Shown here: one piece after another, positions 1 to 9,363 of the stretch
Layout: every line of letters starts with the position of its first letter
Numbering within the stretch: position 1 is the stretch's first letter
Assembly: GCF_034043515.1 (NCBI RefSeq)
Contig: NZ_CP138214.1
Span: 4,154,001-4,218,000, forward strand
Origin: Pseudomonas sp. MUP55
GTDB taxonomy: Bacteria > Pseudomonadota > Gammaproteobacteria > Pseudomonadales > Pseudomonadaceae
DNA: 64,000 bases
Reading direction: 5' to 3'
The notes under the pieces: model-generated
What the model was told of the DNA's origin: nothing
The model's database searches: none
Seen by the model: the letters and a program-made list of their open reading frames with translations, nothing else
Position numbers and translations under genes: made by a program

Positions 1-979
1 TGTTGAACTCGTTACGGATCGCCGATTGCAGCGTGCGCATGGTCGAGTCGCCGGTCAGGGTCGCCGCCACCGGGTCGCCCGCCGCGTTCTTGGTTACCGC
101 TGTTTCAGCGGTCATCGCCTTGAGCAAAGCGTTGTAGGTATCGACAAAACCCTTAACGCCGGATTTGAGTGCGCTGGTACTGGTGCTGACGGAGATGGTC
201 AGGGCGCTACGGACATTTGGATCCGACTTGTCGACCAAGGGAGACACCGTCAGCAACTTGATGCTGACACCGCTCACCGCATCGGTGATGTTGTTGGTCT
301 TCGACTCAGCGGCAATCCCGTCAATGGTGTACTTGGCATTTTGAGGCGGGTTGACCACGCTGTAACCCGTGTCAACGCCCGAGTTGCCGGACAGGGTCAA
401 GTCCGTACCCACACCGCTATTGGTGGAGGTCAGTATCAACCGCGAACCGTTAGAATCCGTCAGAATATTGGCACTGATGCCGGCGGTTCCAAACTGCGAG
501 TTGATAGACTCTCGCACCTGCTGCAGGGTTGCACCGGGCGCTACGCTCACATCAAAGTTCTTGCCTGACTGCGAAATAGTCAGCGTAGTGGCGGTGTCAG
601 TCTTGTTGACCACGGTAGATGCGCCACCCGCAAAATTGGCGGTGGTCAGTTTCGAAGGTTGGGCCAGCTGCGATACCACCAGCGAGAACGAGCCGTTTGA
701 AGCACCCGCCCCTGCAGTCATGGTGGCAACTTTTTCATCCGAAGAAGTACCGACCAAGCCACTGAAGCTGTTATCGGTCCCCATGGTCTTGAGTGCACCA
801 CGAAACGCATCCAACGCCGCTTGAATCTTTCCGATGGACGACAGTTGAGTGGTCGCTTTCTGCGATTGAGTGTTGATCTGAAGCTGTTTCGGTGCTTTTT
901 CAGCATTTACCAGCGACGTAATGATCCCGCTGGTATCGATACCAGAACCAACACCACTAACCGTTGTACTCGCCATCAT
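1..979 (-). CDS. fliD: Flagellar hook-associated protein 2 (filament cap), partial
   Basis: The reading frame begins at an ATG pair (979 or 976) and stays open to the left edge, so only about the first 326 residues are seen. The start MMASTTVSGVGSGIDTSGII is the typical FliD N-terminus, with the conserved GxGSGIDT. A Ser/Thr/Asn/Gly-rich region with a flagellin IN-type segment follows. FliD forms the pentameric cap at the filament tip and guides flagellin folding. It follows fliC and flaG in the same direction, the usual Pseudomonas order fliC-flaG-fliD. An AGGAGCAAG ribosome site lies just upstream. The C-terminal D0 part is outside the window. Confidence 0.93.
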   Translation of the reverse strand, partial: MMASTTVSGVGSGIDTSGIITSLVNAEKAPKQLQINTQSQKATTQLSSIGKIQAALDAFRGALKTMGTDNSFSGLVGTSSDEKVATMTAGAGASNGSFSLVVSQLAQPSKLTTANFAGGASTVVNKTDTATTLTISQSGKNFDVSVAPGATLQQVRESINSQFGTAGISANILTDSNGSRLILTSTNSGVGTDLTLSGNSGVDTGYSVVNPPQNAKYTIDGIAAESKTNNITDAVSGVSIKLLTVSPLVDKSDPNVRSALTISVSTSTSALKSGVKGFVDTYNALLKAMTAETAVTKNAAGDPVAATLTGDSTMRTLQSAIRNEFN

Positions 980-1055
980 CTTGCTCCTAATTCGGGAGTT
1001 ACCGCTTTCTTGACAAACAACTATCACGAACCGCAGCAACAAGTTTCATGCCAGG

Positions 1056-1406
1056 TCAGACCTTTTCGTCAAAGAGCACATGGCTGGCATTCGCCAGGTT
1101 TTGCGCCAACTTTAACGCTGTCTCCGACGGAATCTGGCGAATTACCTCACCCGTGTCGGTGGCAATGACCTTGACCACAACACGGTGAGTCGAATCATCA
1201 ATCGAAAAGTCCAGTTTACGCTGGGCCGATTGTACGAATTCTCGAATATCAGTAACCGCTTTTTCAAGATCAGCCCGTTCAGGCGCACCAGCGACTGGTG
1301 CAACAGCCTCGACGCTGGTTTTATCCTTGTTCGCAAAGGTAGCAGCGGGCACGCCTTGAGGTGCGACCGGTGGATAAGACGAGGCCAGCTTTACATTCAT
1401 GTCCAT
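1056..1406 (-). CDS. flaG: FlaG family flagellar protein
   Basis: A protein of about 116 residues whose C-terminal half (KLDFSIDDSTHRVVVKVIATDTGEVIRQIP) is the conserved FlaG domain; the N-terminal half is low-complexity and Ala/Pro-rich. FlaG affects filament length and lies between fliC and fliD in pseudomonads. An upstream TTG codon (1412) is in frame, but AGGAG at 1414-1418 sits 7 nt from the ATG at 1406, so I chose that ATG. The biochemical role of FlaG is poorly known; the family call itself is firm. Confidence 0.88.
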   Translation of the reverse strand: MDMNVKLASSYPPVAPQGVPAATFANKDKTSVEAVAPVAGAPERADLEKAVTDIREFVQSAQRKLDFSIDDSTHRVVVKVIATDTGEVIRQIPSETALKLAQNLANASHVLFDEKV

Positions 1407-1431
1407 GTCCAATCTCCTCTAAAACCTAAAC

Positions 1432-1463
1432 GACGAAAGGGCACGTAAACGCACCCTTCCGTC
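1432..1463 (-). terminator. Hairpin between fliC and flaG, possible attenuating terminator
   Basis: An inverted repeat (GACGAAAGGG against CCCTTCCGTC, one mismatch) lies just after the fliC stop. On the minus strand it is followed by GTTTAGGTTTT, a weak T-rich tract. It could reduce read-through from the highly expressed fliC into flaG-fliD, or protect the 3' end of the fliC message. Confidence 0.5.
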
Positions 1464-1481
1464 AGTTACCAATCGCGGTTA

Positions 1482-2903
1482 TTACTGAAGCAGCTTCAGT
1501 ACAGCAGATGGCAGTTGGTTAGCCTGCGACAGAATCGCGGTGGCTGCCGATTGCAGGGTTTGCTGTTTGGTCAACTCGGCTGTTTCAGCAGCGAAGTCGG
1601 TATCTTGTACAGTCGAACGTGCTGCAGTGGAGTTCTTCTGAATGTTGGTCAAGTTGTCTACAGTAGTGGTCAGACGGTTCTGAACAGCACCCAGACCCGA
1701 ACGTACGCTGTCGATACCACCGATAGCCTTGTCGATGACCGCTACAGCTGCCTGTGCATTGAAGGCACTGGTCACGTCGGTTTGCGCGATGGTAGTTTTG
1801 GTCGACGCTGCGGCAGTGCCGGTAGCGGCGAACAGACCGGTCACACCGGCACCATTCAATGCATAGCCTTTGGACGAGTCCAGGTTGACGGAACCAGTCG
1901 CGGTCAAGCCGTTAGCCAGGGCAACGGCAGTGCCGTATGCGCCGGAACCATCTTTGGTTGCGACAGTGATAGCACCGGCTGCAGTCGTTGCACTGAAAGC
2001 CAGGTTTTCACCGGAGTCGGATTTAACCGACAGGGTGCCCTTGGATTCGTCGTAGTTGACACTGATGCCGAGCTTGGCTGAGTTGGATTTCAACTGGTCA
2101 GCCAGGCTTGCAGTATCTGTTACGCCGGTGAAGGTTGTGGTTTGGCCGCCGACGGTCATGCTGAACGAGGCAGGAGTGGTCTTGGCAGCAGCGCCGACTA
2201 CGAACTGAGCTTCGGTGCTGGCGGTAGCCGACAGGCCGCCTACAGCGCCGTTCAGTTGGCTGGCGATGGTTTTGGCCGAAGAACCTGCAGCTACGGTTAC
2301 GCTGGCGGTCTGGCCGTTACCGGTGATGCCAACTACGCCGCCTGCGACACCAGAAGCGCTCGGTGCAATACCAACGCTTTTGATCTGTTGCGAACCGATG
2401 TTATTGGCGGCAACGTTGTCCAGGCTCAAGTTGATGGTTTCGTTAGCGTTGGCGCCAACCTGAATGGCTTTGGTACCGTACGAACCGTCAAGCAACTTCT
2501 GGCCACCGAAAGTAGTGGTCTGCGAGATACGGGTCAGTTCCGACGTCAGTGCCTGGTATTCTTCGTTGTTCGAAGTACGGTCAGCGTCGCTCAGGGAGCC
2601 GGTAGCCGAGGACAGAGCCAGGGTACGCATCTTTTGCAGAATGTCGGTCGAAGCCTGCATTGCGCCTTCAGCGGTTTGCGCGATGGAGATACCATCGTTG
2701 GCGTTCTTTACAGCTTGGCCCAGGCCGTTGATTTGGCTGGTCAGACGGTTGGAGATCTGCAGGCCCGAAGCGTTGTCTTTAGCACTGTTGATGCTCAGGC
2801 CAGTGGACAGGCGCTGCATGGAGGTTTGCAGCGAGTTAGCCGCTTTGCCAAGGCCGTTCTGGGTAGTGATCGAAGCAATGTTGGTGTTTACTGTTAAAGC
2901 CAT
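1482..2903 (-). CDS. fliC: Flagellin
   Basis: A 473-residue flagellin, the main filament subunit. The N-terminus [20 protein letters not shown] and the C-terminus with [15 protein letters not shown] are the conserved D0/D1 regions that form the filament core. Residues from about 140 to 390 are the variable, surface-exposed, Ala/Gly/Thr-rich part. The frame extends further upstream, but the AGGA ribosome site about 7 nt before the ATG at 2903 and the family N-terminus fix this start. A FliA-type promoter lies 80-110 bp upstream. Ser/Thr-rich surface domains of this type are often O-glycosylated in Pseudomonas, but no glycosyltransferase is seen here. Confidence 0.97.
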   Translation of the reverse strand: MALTVNTNIASITTQNGLGKAANSLQTSMQRLSTGLSINSAKDNASGLQISNRLTSQINGLGQAVKNANDGISIAQTAEGAMQASTDILQKMRTLALSSATGSLSDADRTSNNEEYQALTSELTRISQTTTFGGQKLLDGSYGTKAIQVGANANETINLSLDNVAANNIGSQQIKSVGIAPSASGVAGGVVGITGNGQTASVTVAAGSSAKTIASQLNGAVGGLSATASTEAQFVVGAAAKTTPASFSMTVGGQTTTFTGVTDTASLADQLKSNSAKLGISVNYDESKGTLSVKSDSGENLAFSATTAAGAITVATKDGSGAYGTAVALANGLTATGSVNLDSSKGYALNGAGVTGLFAATGTAAASTKTTIAQTDVTSAFNAQAAVAVIDKAIGGIDSVRSGLGAVQNRLTTTVDNLTNIQKNSTAARSTVQDTDFAAETAELTKQQTLQSAATAILSQANQLPSAVLKLLQ

Positions 2904-2982
2904 GACGAAATCCTCGTTGGATGGATACTGCGGCTTCCGGCCCTGGCAACCGCCGGGTGTGGCCTGAGAACCTACGTAATAG

Positions 2983-3009
2983 TTATCGTCGTGGTAGCCG
3001 GTTGCTTGA
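2983..3009 (-). promoter_or_regulatory. Sigma-28 (FliA) promoter of fliC
   Basis: On the minus strand the sequence reads TCAAGCAA, then 11 nt, then GACGATAA. The -10 matches 7 of 8 positions of the flagellar consensus GCCGATAA, and the -35 has the TCAAG form reported for Pseudomonas FliA promoters. It lies 80 bp upstream of the fliC ATG, as expected for a late flagellar gene. Confidence 0.8.
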
Positions 3010-3060
3010 GGGTTTTTTTGATTTTTTTTACTAGCCCTGTGCCAGCCCTTGCATTTCAAC

Positions 3061-3155
3061 GGGTTGCGCTGGTGCAACCCCGCCGTTTTACGGGGGGGAG
3101 CCACCGCTTGAGGGGCTGCTGCGCAGCCCAGCGGGAGCAAGCTCCCTCGCCACAA
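3061..3155. repeat. Hairpin cluster ending in a GAGGGAGCTTGCTCCC-type REP
   Basis: Three adjacent inverted repeats are visible: GGGTTGC/GCAACCC (3061-3080), GGGCTGC/GCAGCCC (3113-3129), and a REP core with GGGAGCAAGCTCCC followed by TCGCCACA (3131-3154). This is a single REP next to older palindromes, between the fliC promoter and the terminator of the upstream gene. Confidence 0.75.
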
Positions 3156-3158
3156 ATG

Positions 3159-3196
3159 AAAAACGCCGGTGATCTTTCGATCATCGGCGTTTTTTA
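3159..3196. terminator. Strong terminator after the ketoacyl synthase gene
   Basis: Stem ACGCCGGTGAT/ATCATCGGCGT with loop CTTTCG is flanked by A and T runs on its two sides, so it can work in both directions. It begins 17 nt after the stop codon at 3213 and separates that gene from the fliC promoter. Confidence 0.87.
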
Positions 3197-3212
3197 TGCG
3201 GCCACTAAAGCA

Positions 3213-4142
3213 TCACGGGCGATAGAGAATCGCCGAGCCCCAGGACAGGCCCACACCGAAGCCACTGATCGCCACGCGCTTCCAGGTGGCGTCCATCACA
3301 TGCTTTTCCAGCAGCAACGGAATGCTCGATGACACGGTGTTGCCGGTCTCGACCATGTCCTTGATGAATTTGTCCACCGGCGCCTCTTCAAAACGTCGCG
3401 CCACAGCGTCGACAATCGCCGCACTGCCCTGGTGAATGCAGAACGCGTCGATGTCATCGGCCTTAAGGTCCGACTCATCGAGCAGCTCGTGCAAATGCGC
3501 CGGCACCTTGAGCAAGGCGAAGTTGAACACCTGACGACCGTTCATGAAGAACACGCCATCACTGACCTTCAGGTGCGGTGCGCCGGAACCGTCGGTGCCG
3601 AACTTGGATTTGCCCAGCAACCACGGCGCGTCTTCGCCCATCCAGGTGGCCGTGGCGGCGTCGCCAAACAGCATGGTGGTGTTGCGATCTTCCGGGTCGA
3701 CGATCTTGGAGTACGGGTCGGCGGTGATCAGCAGGCCGTTTTTCAGGCCGGTGGCTTCCATGAAGCCCTTCATGGCGTAGATGCCATACACGTAACCGGA
3801 ACAGCCCAGGGAAATATCGAACGCGGCCACGTGGGTGGGCAGGCCCAGTTTGTCTTGGACGATGGCTGCGGTGTGGGGCAGCCCTTCTTCATCGCCGTTC
3901 TGGGTGACCACGATCACGGCGTCGATGGACTCGCGCTTCAAGTCCGGGTTGTTGGCAAACAACGCGTTGACCGCCTCGACACACAGGTCGGAGGTTTCCT
4001 GCGCGGCTTCCTTGCGCGGCAGGAACGCCGAACCGATCTTGCCGATGATGAATTCTTCATCCTTGGCGAATTTGGCACCCTGGGCGTAGTTATCGATACC
4101 GTCCGCCGGCACGTAACTGGCGATGCTTTTTATGCCAATCAT
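3213..4142 (-). CDS. Ketoacyl-ACP synthase III (FabH-like)
   Basis: A 309-residue thiolase-fold enzyme of the KAS III family. The full Cys-His-Asn triad can be read: Cys114 in DISLGCSGYVYGI, His237 in FCIHQGS, Asn268 in ETGNTVSSS. Family members condense an acyl-CoA starter with malonyl-ACP or transfer acyl groups. It is a single gene between flgL and fliC, where other pseudomonads often carry flagellin glycosylation or acyl-modification genes, so a role in making an acyl group for a surface glycan is possible but inferred. It may instead be a second FabH for fatty-acid initiation. Housekeeping fabH normally sits in the fab cluster, so this is probably an accessory paralogue. Confidence 0.85.
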   Translation of the reverse strand: MIGIKSIASYVPADGIDNYAQGAKFAKDEEFIIGKIGSAFLPRKEAAQETSDLCVEAVNALFANNPDLKRESIDAVIVVTQNGDEEGLPHTAAIVQDKLGLPTHVAAFDISLGCSGYVYGIYAMKGFMEATGLKNGLLITADPYSKIVDPEDRNTTMLFGDAATATWMGEDAPWLLGKSKFGTDGSGAPHLKVSDGVFFMNGRQVFNFALLKVPAHLHELLDESDLKADDIDAFCIHQGSAAIVDAVARRFEEAPVDKFIKDMVETGNTVSSSIPLLLEKHVMDATWKRVAISGFGVGLSWGSAILYRP

Positions 4143-4375
4143 TGTGGCTTCCCAATACTAAATAGCTGGAGAACACCCCAGGGCCTGCGCCCGAAGTGCT
4201 GACAATAAAGGGGATAACCCCATAAAGATTTCGCTGAAAGCCGCGCAATAACAACGGCAACGCGACTTATCCTTTTCACACGATACAGTGAAGATGCGCT
4301 TTATGACTCACAGGTCACTCAATTTTCAATGGATCCGCGCAAAATCTGCAAACAAATCAGCCGCAAAAACGACAA

Positions 4376-4403
4376 CGGCCCACCCCGTTTCCGGGATGAG
4401 CCG
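4376..4403 (-). terminator. Terminator after flgL
   Basis: A 12-bp stem with two mismatches (CGGCCCACCCCG against CGGGATGAGCCG, 4-nt loop) lies 19 nt after the flgL stop. On the minus strand it is followed by TTGTCGTTTTTG. It probably ends the flgF-flgL transcript. Confidence 0.55.
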
Positions 4404-4421
4404 CTGGTCTACCGCCAGAAT

Positions 4422-6023
4422 TTACATTTTATTGAACAGGCTCAACTGGGAGATTTTCACAAAGGCCAGTTGTGAGGCCTGCAACATGGTCTGCTGCAGC
4501 GTCAGGTTGATCGCCGCCTCGCCCATGTCGATATTGGCCAGGTCGCTCATGGTGCTGGTGTTGGCGATACCTACACTGGTGTTTTCGCTGGATTGAATAT
4601 CCAGCGCGTTTTCCCGTGCGCCGATGGAACCGCGCACATTGTTGATCTGGGTACTCGAATTGGCGAGATTGCTGATAGACGCATCCAGCACGTCCTTGAG
4701 CTTGATCGTCGCGGCGGGATTACCGTCCGCCGGCAGTTCCAGGGCCTTGCGCAATTGGCCGAGGGTGTCCAGTGCGTTCTGGGTTTTCTGGGTGTTGGCC
4801 CCTACGGAAAACTGATCACCCGGCTGCGGTGGCCCGGCGCTGACATCAAAGGTCACGCCAGCAGCCGTTACCGTGGTACCGCCGCCAGTATCACCAGTGG
4901 CAATAGCCTTGCTATCGTTCGTATACGGCTGGGCGTATACCTCATAGGCGGTCGCACTGCTGAACTTGATCAGCGCCCCACTATTGGTGGGAAACGTGCT
5001 GGCGTAGTCCGCCTGGCTGGATACGCGAGCGCCAGTCAACTGCGCAGTGGACGTATTGCTCGGCGTACGCGAGACGCTGAAAGTATCCGGCTTGGCTTCA
5101 AGGTTGAAGGACCGATCCTTGACCAGCACGTCGGAGTTGGCGCCCGGGGAGACATCCCCCAGATTGAGGGTGATGTCAAACTTCACCCCGCGCAATGCCA
5201 CGCTGGAACTGCCTTCCTTGGTGGAGTCGAAGGTGCCGCTGCCCGGTATCTCCGAGGTCACGTCATTGCCGTTCTTATCGGCCACTTTGTATTGGGTGCT
5301 GCTGGTAAACGTCAGCTTGTACGGCTGGCCATCAGCAAACTTGTTCGAATAATCGGAGCTCGACGTCACCAGCCCGGCCGACAAGGCAACTTTGTTGTCG
5401 TTGACCGTTGGCGGCACCGTCTGCGGCACTGGCGCTTGCCATACGGCCTGTGTACGGCTGGAATTGGCTGCGCCTTCCAGGATGGTTTTACCAGTATCAC
5501 CGGCACTGACCGTCAGCGTGTTGGAAACCTGCAGGCTCAGCGGAGTTTCGTCGCCCTGATAGCTGTAGGTGCCGTCATTGTTGCGCGCATACGGCGGCGT
5601 CTGGGTCTTGGAGCCGGAAAACAGGTAATTGCCGGAGGAGTCCTTGCTGTTAAGCAGGCCCAGCACCTGATCTTCAATGGCACCGACTTCGCTGGCAATC
5701 GACCGACGGTCCGCGTCACTTATCGAGCCACCCGCACGCAGGGCCAATTGAGTGGCGCGCTGCATGGCGTCGCTGATCGCGCTCAGCACGCTTTCCTCAT
5801 TGGTGAGCGAGTTCTTCAAACTGGTTATATTGCCGTTGAACTGCCCTAGCATGTCTTTCTGCTGCTGCAGCAACAACAACCGCGCCGCCGCCACCGGATC
5901 ATCCGCCGCGGTCTGTACCCGCACACCGGAACTGGCCTGATCCTGCGCCTTGACCACGCTGGAGTAGTTATCCGAATACTTGACGGAACTGGTTTCGAAA
6001 TATTGAGCGGTAGAAATACGCAT
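4422..6023 (-). CDS. flgL: Flagellar hook-filament junction protein 3 (HAP3)
   Basis: A 533-residue HAP3. The N-terminus MRISTAQYFETSSVKYSDNYSSV and the C-terminal flagellin-like helix are conserved. The middle (about residues 150-440) is a long, Thr/Ser/Gly-rich insertion, so the protein is much longer than the roughly 320 residues of enteric FlgL. FlgL joins the hook (via FlgK) to the filament. It starts 14 nt after flgK, with GGGAG upstream, and is the last gene of the flgF-L operon. Confidence 0.95.
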   Translation of the reverse strand: MRISTAQYFETSSVKYSDNYSSVVKAQDQASSGVRVQTAADDPVAAARLLLLQQQKDMLGQFNGNITSLKNSLTNEESVLSAISDAMQRATQLALRAGGSISDADRRSIASEVGAIEDQVLGLLNSKDSSGNYLFSGSKTQTPPYARNNDGTYSYQGDETPLSLQVSNTLTVSAGDTGKTILEGAANSSRTQAVWQAPVPQTVPPTVNDNKVALSAGLVTSSSDYSNKFADGQPYKLTFTSSTQYKVADKNGNDVTSEIPGSGTFDSTKEGSSSVALRGVKFDITLNLGDVSPGANSDVLVKDRSFNLEAKPDTFSVSRTPSNTSTAQLTGARVSSQADYASTFPTNSGALIKFSSATAYEVYAQPYTNDSKAIATGDTGGGTTVTAAGVTFDVSAGPPQPGDQFSVGANTQKTQNALDTLGQLRKALELPADGNPAATIKLKDVLDASISNLANSSTQINNVRGSIGARENALDIQSSENTSVGIANTSTMSDLANIDMGEAAINLTLQQTMLQASQLAFVKISQLSLFNKM

Positions 6024-6037
6024 CGTCCCAGGCTCCC

Positions 6038-8083
6038 TTAAAGACTATTGATCAGCGTGCTGAAGGTTTCTTGCGCAGCCTTGATGATCTGCGACGACGC
6101 GGTGTAGTACTGCTGGAACTTGATCATGTTGCCCGCCTCTTCATCCAGATTGACCTGGGACACCGAGTTGCGCGCATCCTGGTTGGCCTTGAGCAAGGCA
6201 CCGGTGGCCGTGGTGTCGGTATTGGCCGAAGCGGCCTTGGCGCCCACGGTCGAGACCAGGCGGCTGTTGGCAGTCACCAGGCTCACCCCGCCACCACTGC
6301 CGTCGGACAGGCCGACCGTGGCCTTGGTCTGCAGGTCGAGCAGGGCCAGGGCATTACGGTTATCCGATTTGCCCGAGGCATTGAAGGAAAACGTGGTGCT
6401 GTCACCGTCAGCTGGCGAACCGCCGACTGTGGTATCGAACTTGAAGCTCTTGGCCGGAACCAGCACTGCGCCGTTGGCGTCACGCATCGGCACATCGACG
6501 GTGATCTTGTTGCCCTGGCCCGGAACGATGGTGCCGGTGCCGATCGGGTTGCCCTGGGCATCGTTGAGCGTGTAGCCCTGGGTGCCGTCAGCCGCGGGCT
6601 TGCCGAACACCATCTTGACCGGCATCGAGTGTTCAATCCCGGTACGCAGTTGCGCGGTATTGGCGCCGCCATGGATATCGATCGGCACCGTCAGGGTCGG
6701 CGGAGTAAAGGTACCGGTGCCCTGGTTGGTCTTGCTGCCCTCGCCCAGCAATGGCCCGGCGAACGCGATTTTATTGGCGTCGGTCAGCGCCGTGCCGATG
6801 TTGGCCGCGCCAGTGGCGGTTGGGCTGACTTTGAAACTGTCGCCTGCGGCGATCGGGCCCTTGCCATCCAGGGCCAGCGTGAAGCCGTCGATCACCGGTG
6901 GCGGCGCGGTGTTGGTGTCGAATGCGCCCATGGCCTTGCCATCGGAACGCACGACCGTGTAGTTATTGGCGCTGCTGAAGGTCACTTTGTAGTCGTAGGT
7001 CGACAACTTGCTGGTGTCGCTGATGCTTACGTTCAGGTTGCCGGAGCCGGTGCTGTTGCCCATCGCGCCCTGACTGCGCTGGGCAATGGCGGCGGCACTG
7101 TTGATGTCCTTGAACAGCGACGAACCGAAGTCACCGTTCAGGTCCAGGCCCTGGCCCAGTTGGCTGTTGACGGTGTCGGCGGTCGCCAGGGCGATTCGCC
7201 CCAAATCATTGATGGCCGGCATCAGCGCATCGCTGCGATAACGCAACAGGCCGCCGATGCTGCCGCCACTGAGCACATTGCCCAGGTCGATCGCGGTACC
7301 GCCGCCGGCATTGAGCTGAATGGTGTACTGGCTGGGGTCGCTGTTGCTCGGTACCGCCGAAATGGTGTTTGACTGATCCCCCAACACCAGGGATTGACCG
7401 GTGCCGGTGCTGACGCTGAACACGCCGTTTTTTTCGCTGGTGGTCACGCCGACCAGCTCATTGAGCGAACGCACCGCTTCGTTACGTGCGTCCAGCAGGT
7501 TGGCCGGGGCGCTGCTGCTGGAGCCTTGAGCCAGGGTGATCTGCTTGTTGAGCGAGGCAATCGAGGAGGTCAACTGGTTGACCTGATCGCTCATGGTGCC
7601 CAACTGGCCGTTGATCGACTGTTTTTGTTCGTTCAACTGGCTGGAAATCGAGTTGAAACGGTTGCTCAGGGTCTGGGCACCTGTCAGCAGCACTTGCCGG
7701 GCCGACACGTCACTGGGGTTGGCCGCCGCAGTCTGCACAGCGGAGAAGAACGCACTGAGTACCGACGACATGCCCGTGGTCTTGTCCGACAGGGTCTTGT
7801 CGATGGCGCTGGCCTGGCTGGCATAAGCCTTGGCATCGTTACTCAGCGCCGTGCTGTTCTGGTAAGCGGCATCAAGGAACTCGTTATACACCCGGCGCAC
7901 GTCCGCCAGGGTCGTGCCGCTGCCGATGTACACACCGCCGTACGGGTTGTTGGCGTTGGCATTCTGCGTGGTCTGCTGACGCGAATAACCCGAGGTGTTG
8001 GCGTTGGCGATGTTATTACTCAAGACCGACAACGATCCTTGAGCGGCATTGAGCCCTGACATCCCGATACTGAGCAAACTCAT
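6038..8083 (-). CDS. flgK: Flagellar hook-associated protein 1 (HAP1)
   Basis: A 681-residue FlgK. The N-terminus MSLLSIGMSGLNAAQGSLSVLSNNIANANTSGYSRQ is the hallmark rod/hook/HAP motif, and the C-terminus (SQVNLDEEAGNMIKFQQYYTASSQIIKAAQETFSTLINSL) is the conserved helical end. The centre (about 330-580) is a variable domain. It forms the first junction layer on the hook. The ribosome site is AAGG, 8 nt before the ATG. It follows flgJ by 10 nt. Confidence 0.97.
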   Translation of the reverse strand: MSLLSIGMSGLNAAQGSLSVLSNNIANANTSGYSRQQTTQNANANNPYGGVYIGSGTTLADVRRVYNEFLDAAYQNSTALSNDAKAYASQASAIDKTLSDKTTGMSSVLSAFFSAVQTAAANPSDVSARQVLLTGAQTLSNRFNSISSQLNEQKQSINGQLGTMSDQVNQLTSSIASLNKQITLAQGSSSSAPANLLDARNEAVRSLNELVGVTTSEKNGVFSVSTGTGQSLVLGDQSNTISAVPSNSDPSQYTIQLNAGGGTAIDLGNVLSGGSIGGLLRYRSDALMPAINDLGRIALATADTVNSQLGQGLDLNGDFGSSLFKDINSAAAIAQRSQGAMGNSTGSGNLNVSISDTSKLSTYDYKVTFSSANNYTVVRSDGKAMGAFDTNTAPPPVIDGFTLALDGKGPIAAGDSFKVSPTATGAANIGTALTDANKIAFAGPLLGEGSKTNQGTGTFTPPTLTVPIDIHGGANTAQLRTGIEHSMPVKMVFGKPAADGTQGYTLNDAQGNPIGTGTIVPGQGNKITVDVPMRDANGAVLVPAKSFKFDTTVGGSPADGDSTTFSFNASGKSDNRNALALLDLQTKATVGLSDGSGGGVSLVTANSRLVSTVGAKAASANTDTTATGALLKANQDARNSVSQVNLDEEAGNMIKFQQYYTASSQIIKAAQETFSTLINSL

Positions 8084-8093
8084 GGTTCAGACC

Positions 8094-9353
8094 TTATAAA
8101 TGTGTGGTTGCGCCAGCGGCAGCGTAGTTCTGGTAACTGTTCATGTTTTTTGCGATCTGCGAAATCTTGCTGGCGTAATCCGGGTCGGTGGCGTAACCGG
8201 CTTTTTGCAACTCGCGCACAAAGCGTTCCGGGTTGTCGGCTGATTTCACAACTTCTTTATAGCGATCATTGCTTTGCAGCAGGGTCACGAGGTCATGGAA
8301 GCTGTCTTGATAGGAGCTGTAGGAGCGGAACTGCGCCGTCTCCTTGACCATCGCGCCGTCGCGAAACTCGCTGGTGATCGCACGCGCCTGGCCGCCCTGC
8401 CAGCTCTGGCCGGCCTTGATGCCGAACAGGTTGTGGCTGCTGCTGCCGTCTTCGGCGCGCATTACCGATTTACCCCACCCGGTTTCCAGGGCGGCCTGGG
8501 CCACCAGGTACTTCGGATCGATACCAATACGCTCGGCCGCAGCCTTGGCCATCGGCAGCATGGTGGCGACAAATTCATCCTGCGAGCTGAACGCCTTTTT
8601 CGCCGGGGCCAGCGGTGGCTGGGCGATGGCACGGCCGTAGACCTGCATGCGCCCGCTCGGCACCGCAACGCTGCGCGCGGTGCTATTGACCACATTGTCG
8701 TCGGCGGCACTGTTGCGCAGCGGCGCGCTTTGGGTTTGGGCGGCGACCGGCGTGCTTGGCACAATGCCGGCCAGCAGGCGGTCGGTCAGTTTGCTTGGCA
8801 AGGCGATACGGCGCTGGTTCATCAGCTCCATATCGTTGGCATGCGCACTGGCGCCTTCGGGCACCGCCACGCGGTAAGCCCACAACGGGCGCTGGCCATT
8901 GGTGCGACCCAGCGGACCTTGCGCCTGGGTGCCGGCGGCAATTTCCGTCGGCACGTCGGCTTTCTTCGCCGGCGCCTCGGCTGCCGGCCCCTGCAAGGTG
9001 GCCGCCTGGGCGTCCACCGGTTTGTTCTTCTGCATCTGGCGCATCAGTACGTCGGCCAGGCCGATGCCACCGCCCTCGCGGGACATCGACACCGCCAGTT
9101 GCTGATCGTACATTTCCTGATACTGCTTGGCCGCCGGGGTGTTCATCGGGTTGTCCTTGCCCAGCGCTTCGGTGGCCGAACGCATGGACTTGAGCATCTC
9201 GCTGAGGAACAACGACTCGAACTCCTGCGCCACTTTGCGCATGTTGCCGTCGCTGTTCTTGTCGGCGCCGACCTTGAGCTGATTAAGCCGATTCAGGTCC
9301 GAGTAGGACCCCGAATCCGCCGTGCTGCTGATCCCGCTCTTGCGCATGTCCAT
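8094..9353 (-). CDS. flgJ: Flagellar rod assembly protein / peptidoglycan hydrolase
   Basis: A 419-residue two-domain FlgJ. The N-terminal rod-binding domain (about 30-120, VAQEFESLFLSEMLKSMRSA) caps the growing rod. The C-terminal glucosaminidase-type domain (about 255-415, QAALETGWGKS and LFGIKAG) opens the peptidoglycan for rod passage. A proline- and alanine-rich linker of more than 120 residues separates them. Three in-frame ATGs exist (9359, 9353, 9347); TGAGG sits only 2 nt from the first but 8 nt from the second, so 9353 is chosen. It starts 10 nt after flgI. Confidence 0.95.
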   Translation of the reverse strand: MDMRKSGISSTADSGSYSDLNRLNQLKVGADKNSDGNMRKVAQEFESLFLSEMLKSMRSATEALGKDNPMNTPAAKQYQEMYDQQLAVSMSREGGGIGLADVLMRQMQKNKPVDAQAATLQGPAAEAPAKKADVPTEIAAGTQAQGPLGRTNGQRPLWAYRVAVPEGASAHANDMELMNQRRIALPSKLTDRLLAGIVPSTPVAAQTQSAPLRNSAADDNVVNSTARSVAVPSGRMQVYGRAIAQPPLAPAKKAFSSQDEFVATMLPMAKAAAERIGIDPKYLVAQAALETGWGKSVMRAEDGSSSHNLFGIKAGQSWQGGQARAITSEFRDGAMVKETAQFRSYSSYQDSFHDLVTLLQSNDRYKEVVKSADNPERFVRELQKAGYATDPDYASKISQIAKNMNSYQNYAAAGATTHL

Positions 9354-9363
9354 GACCATGGCC

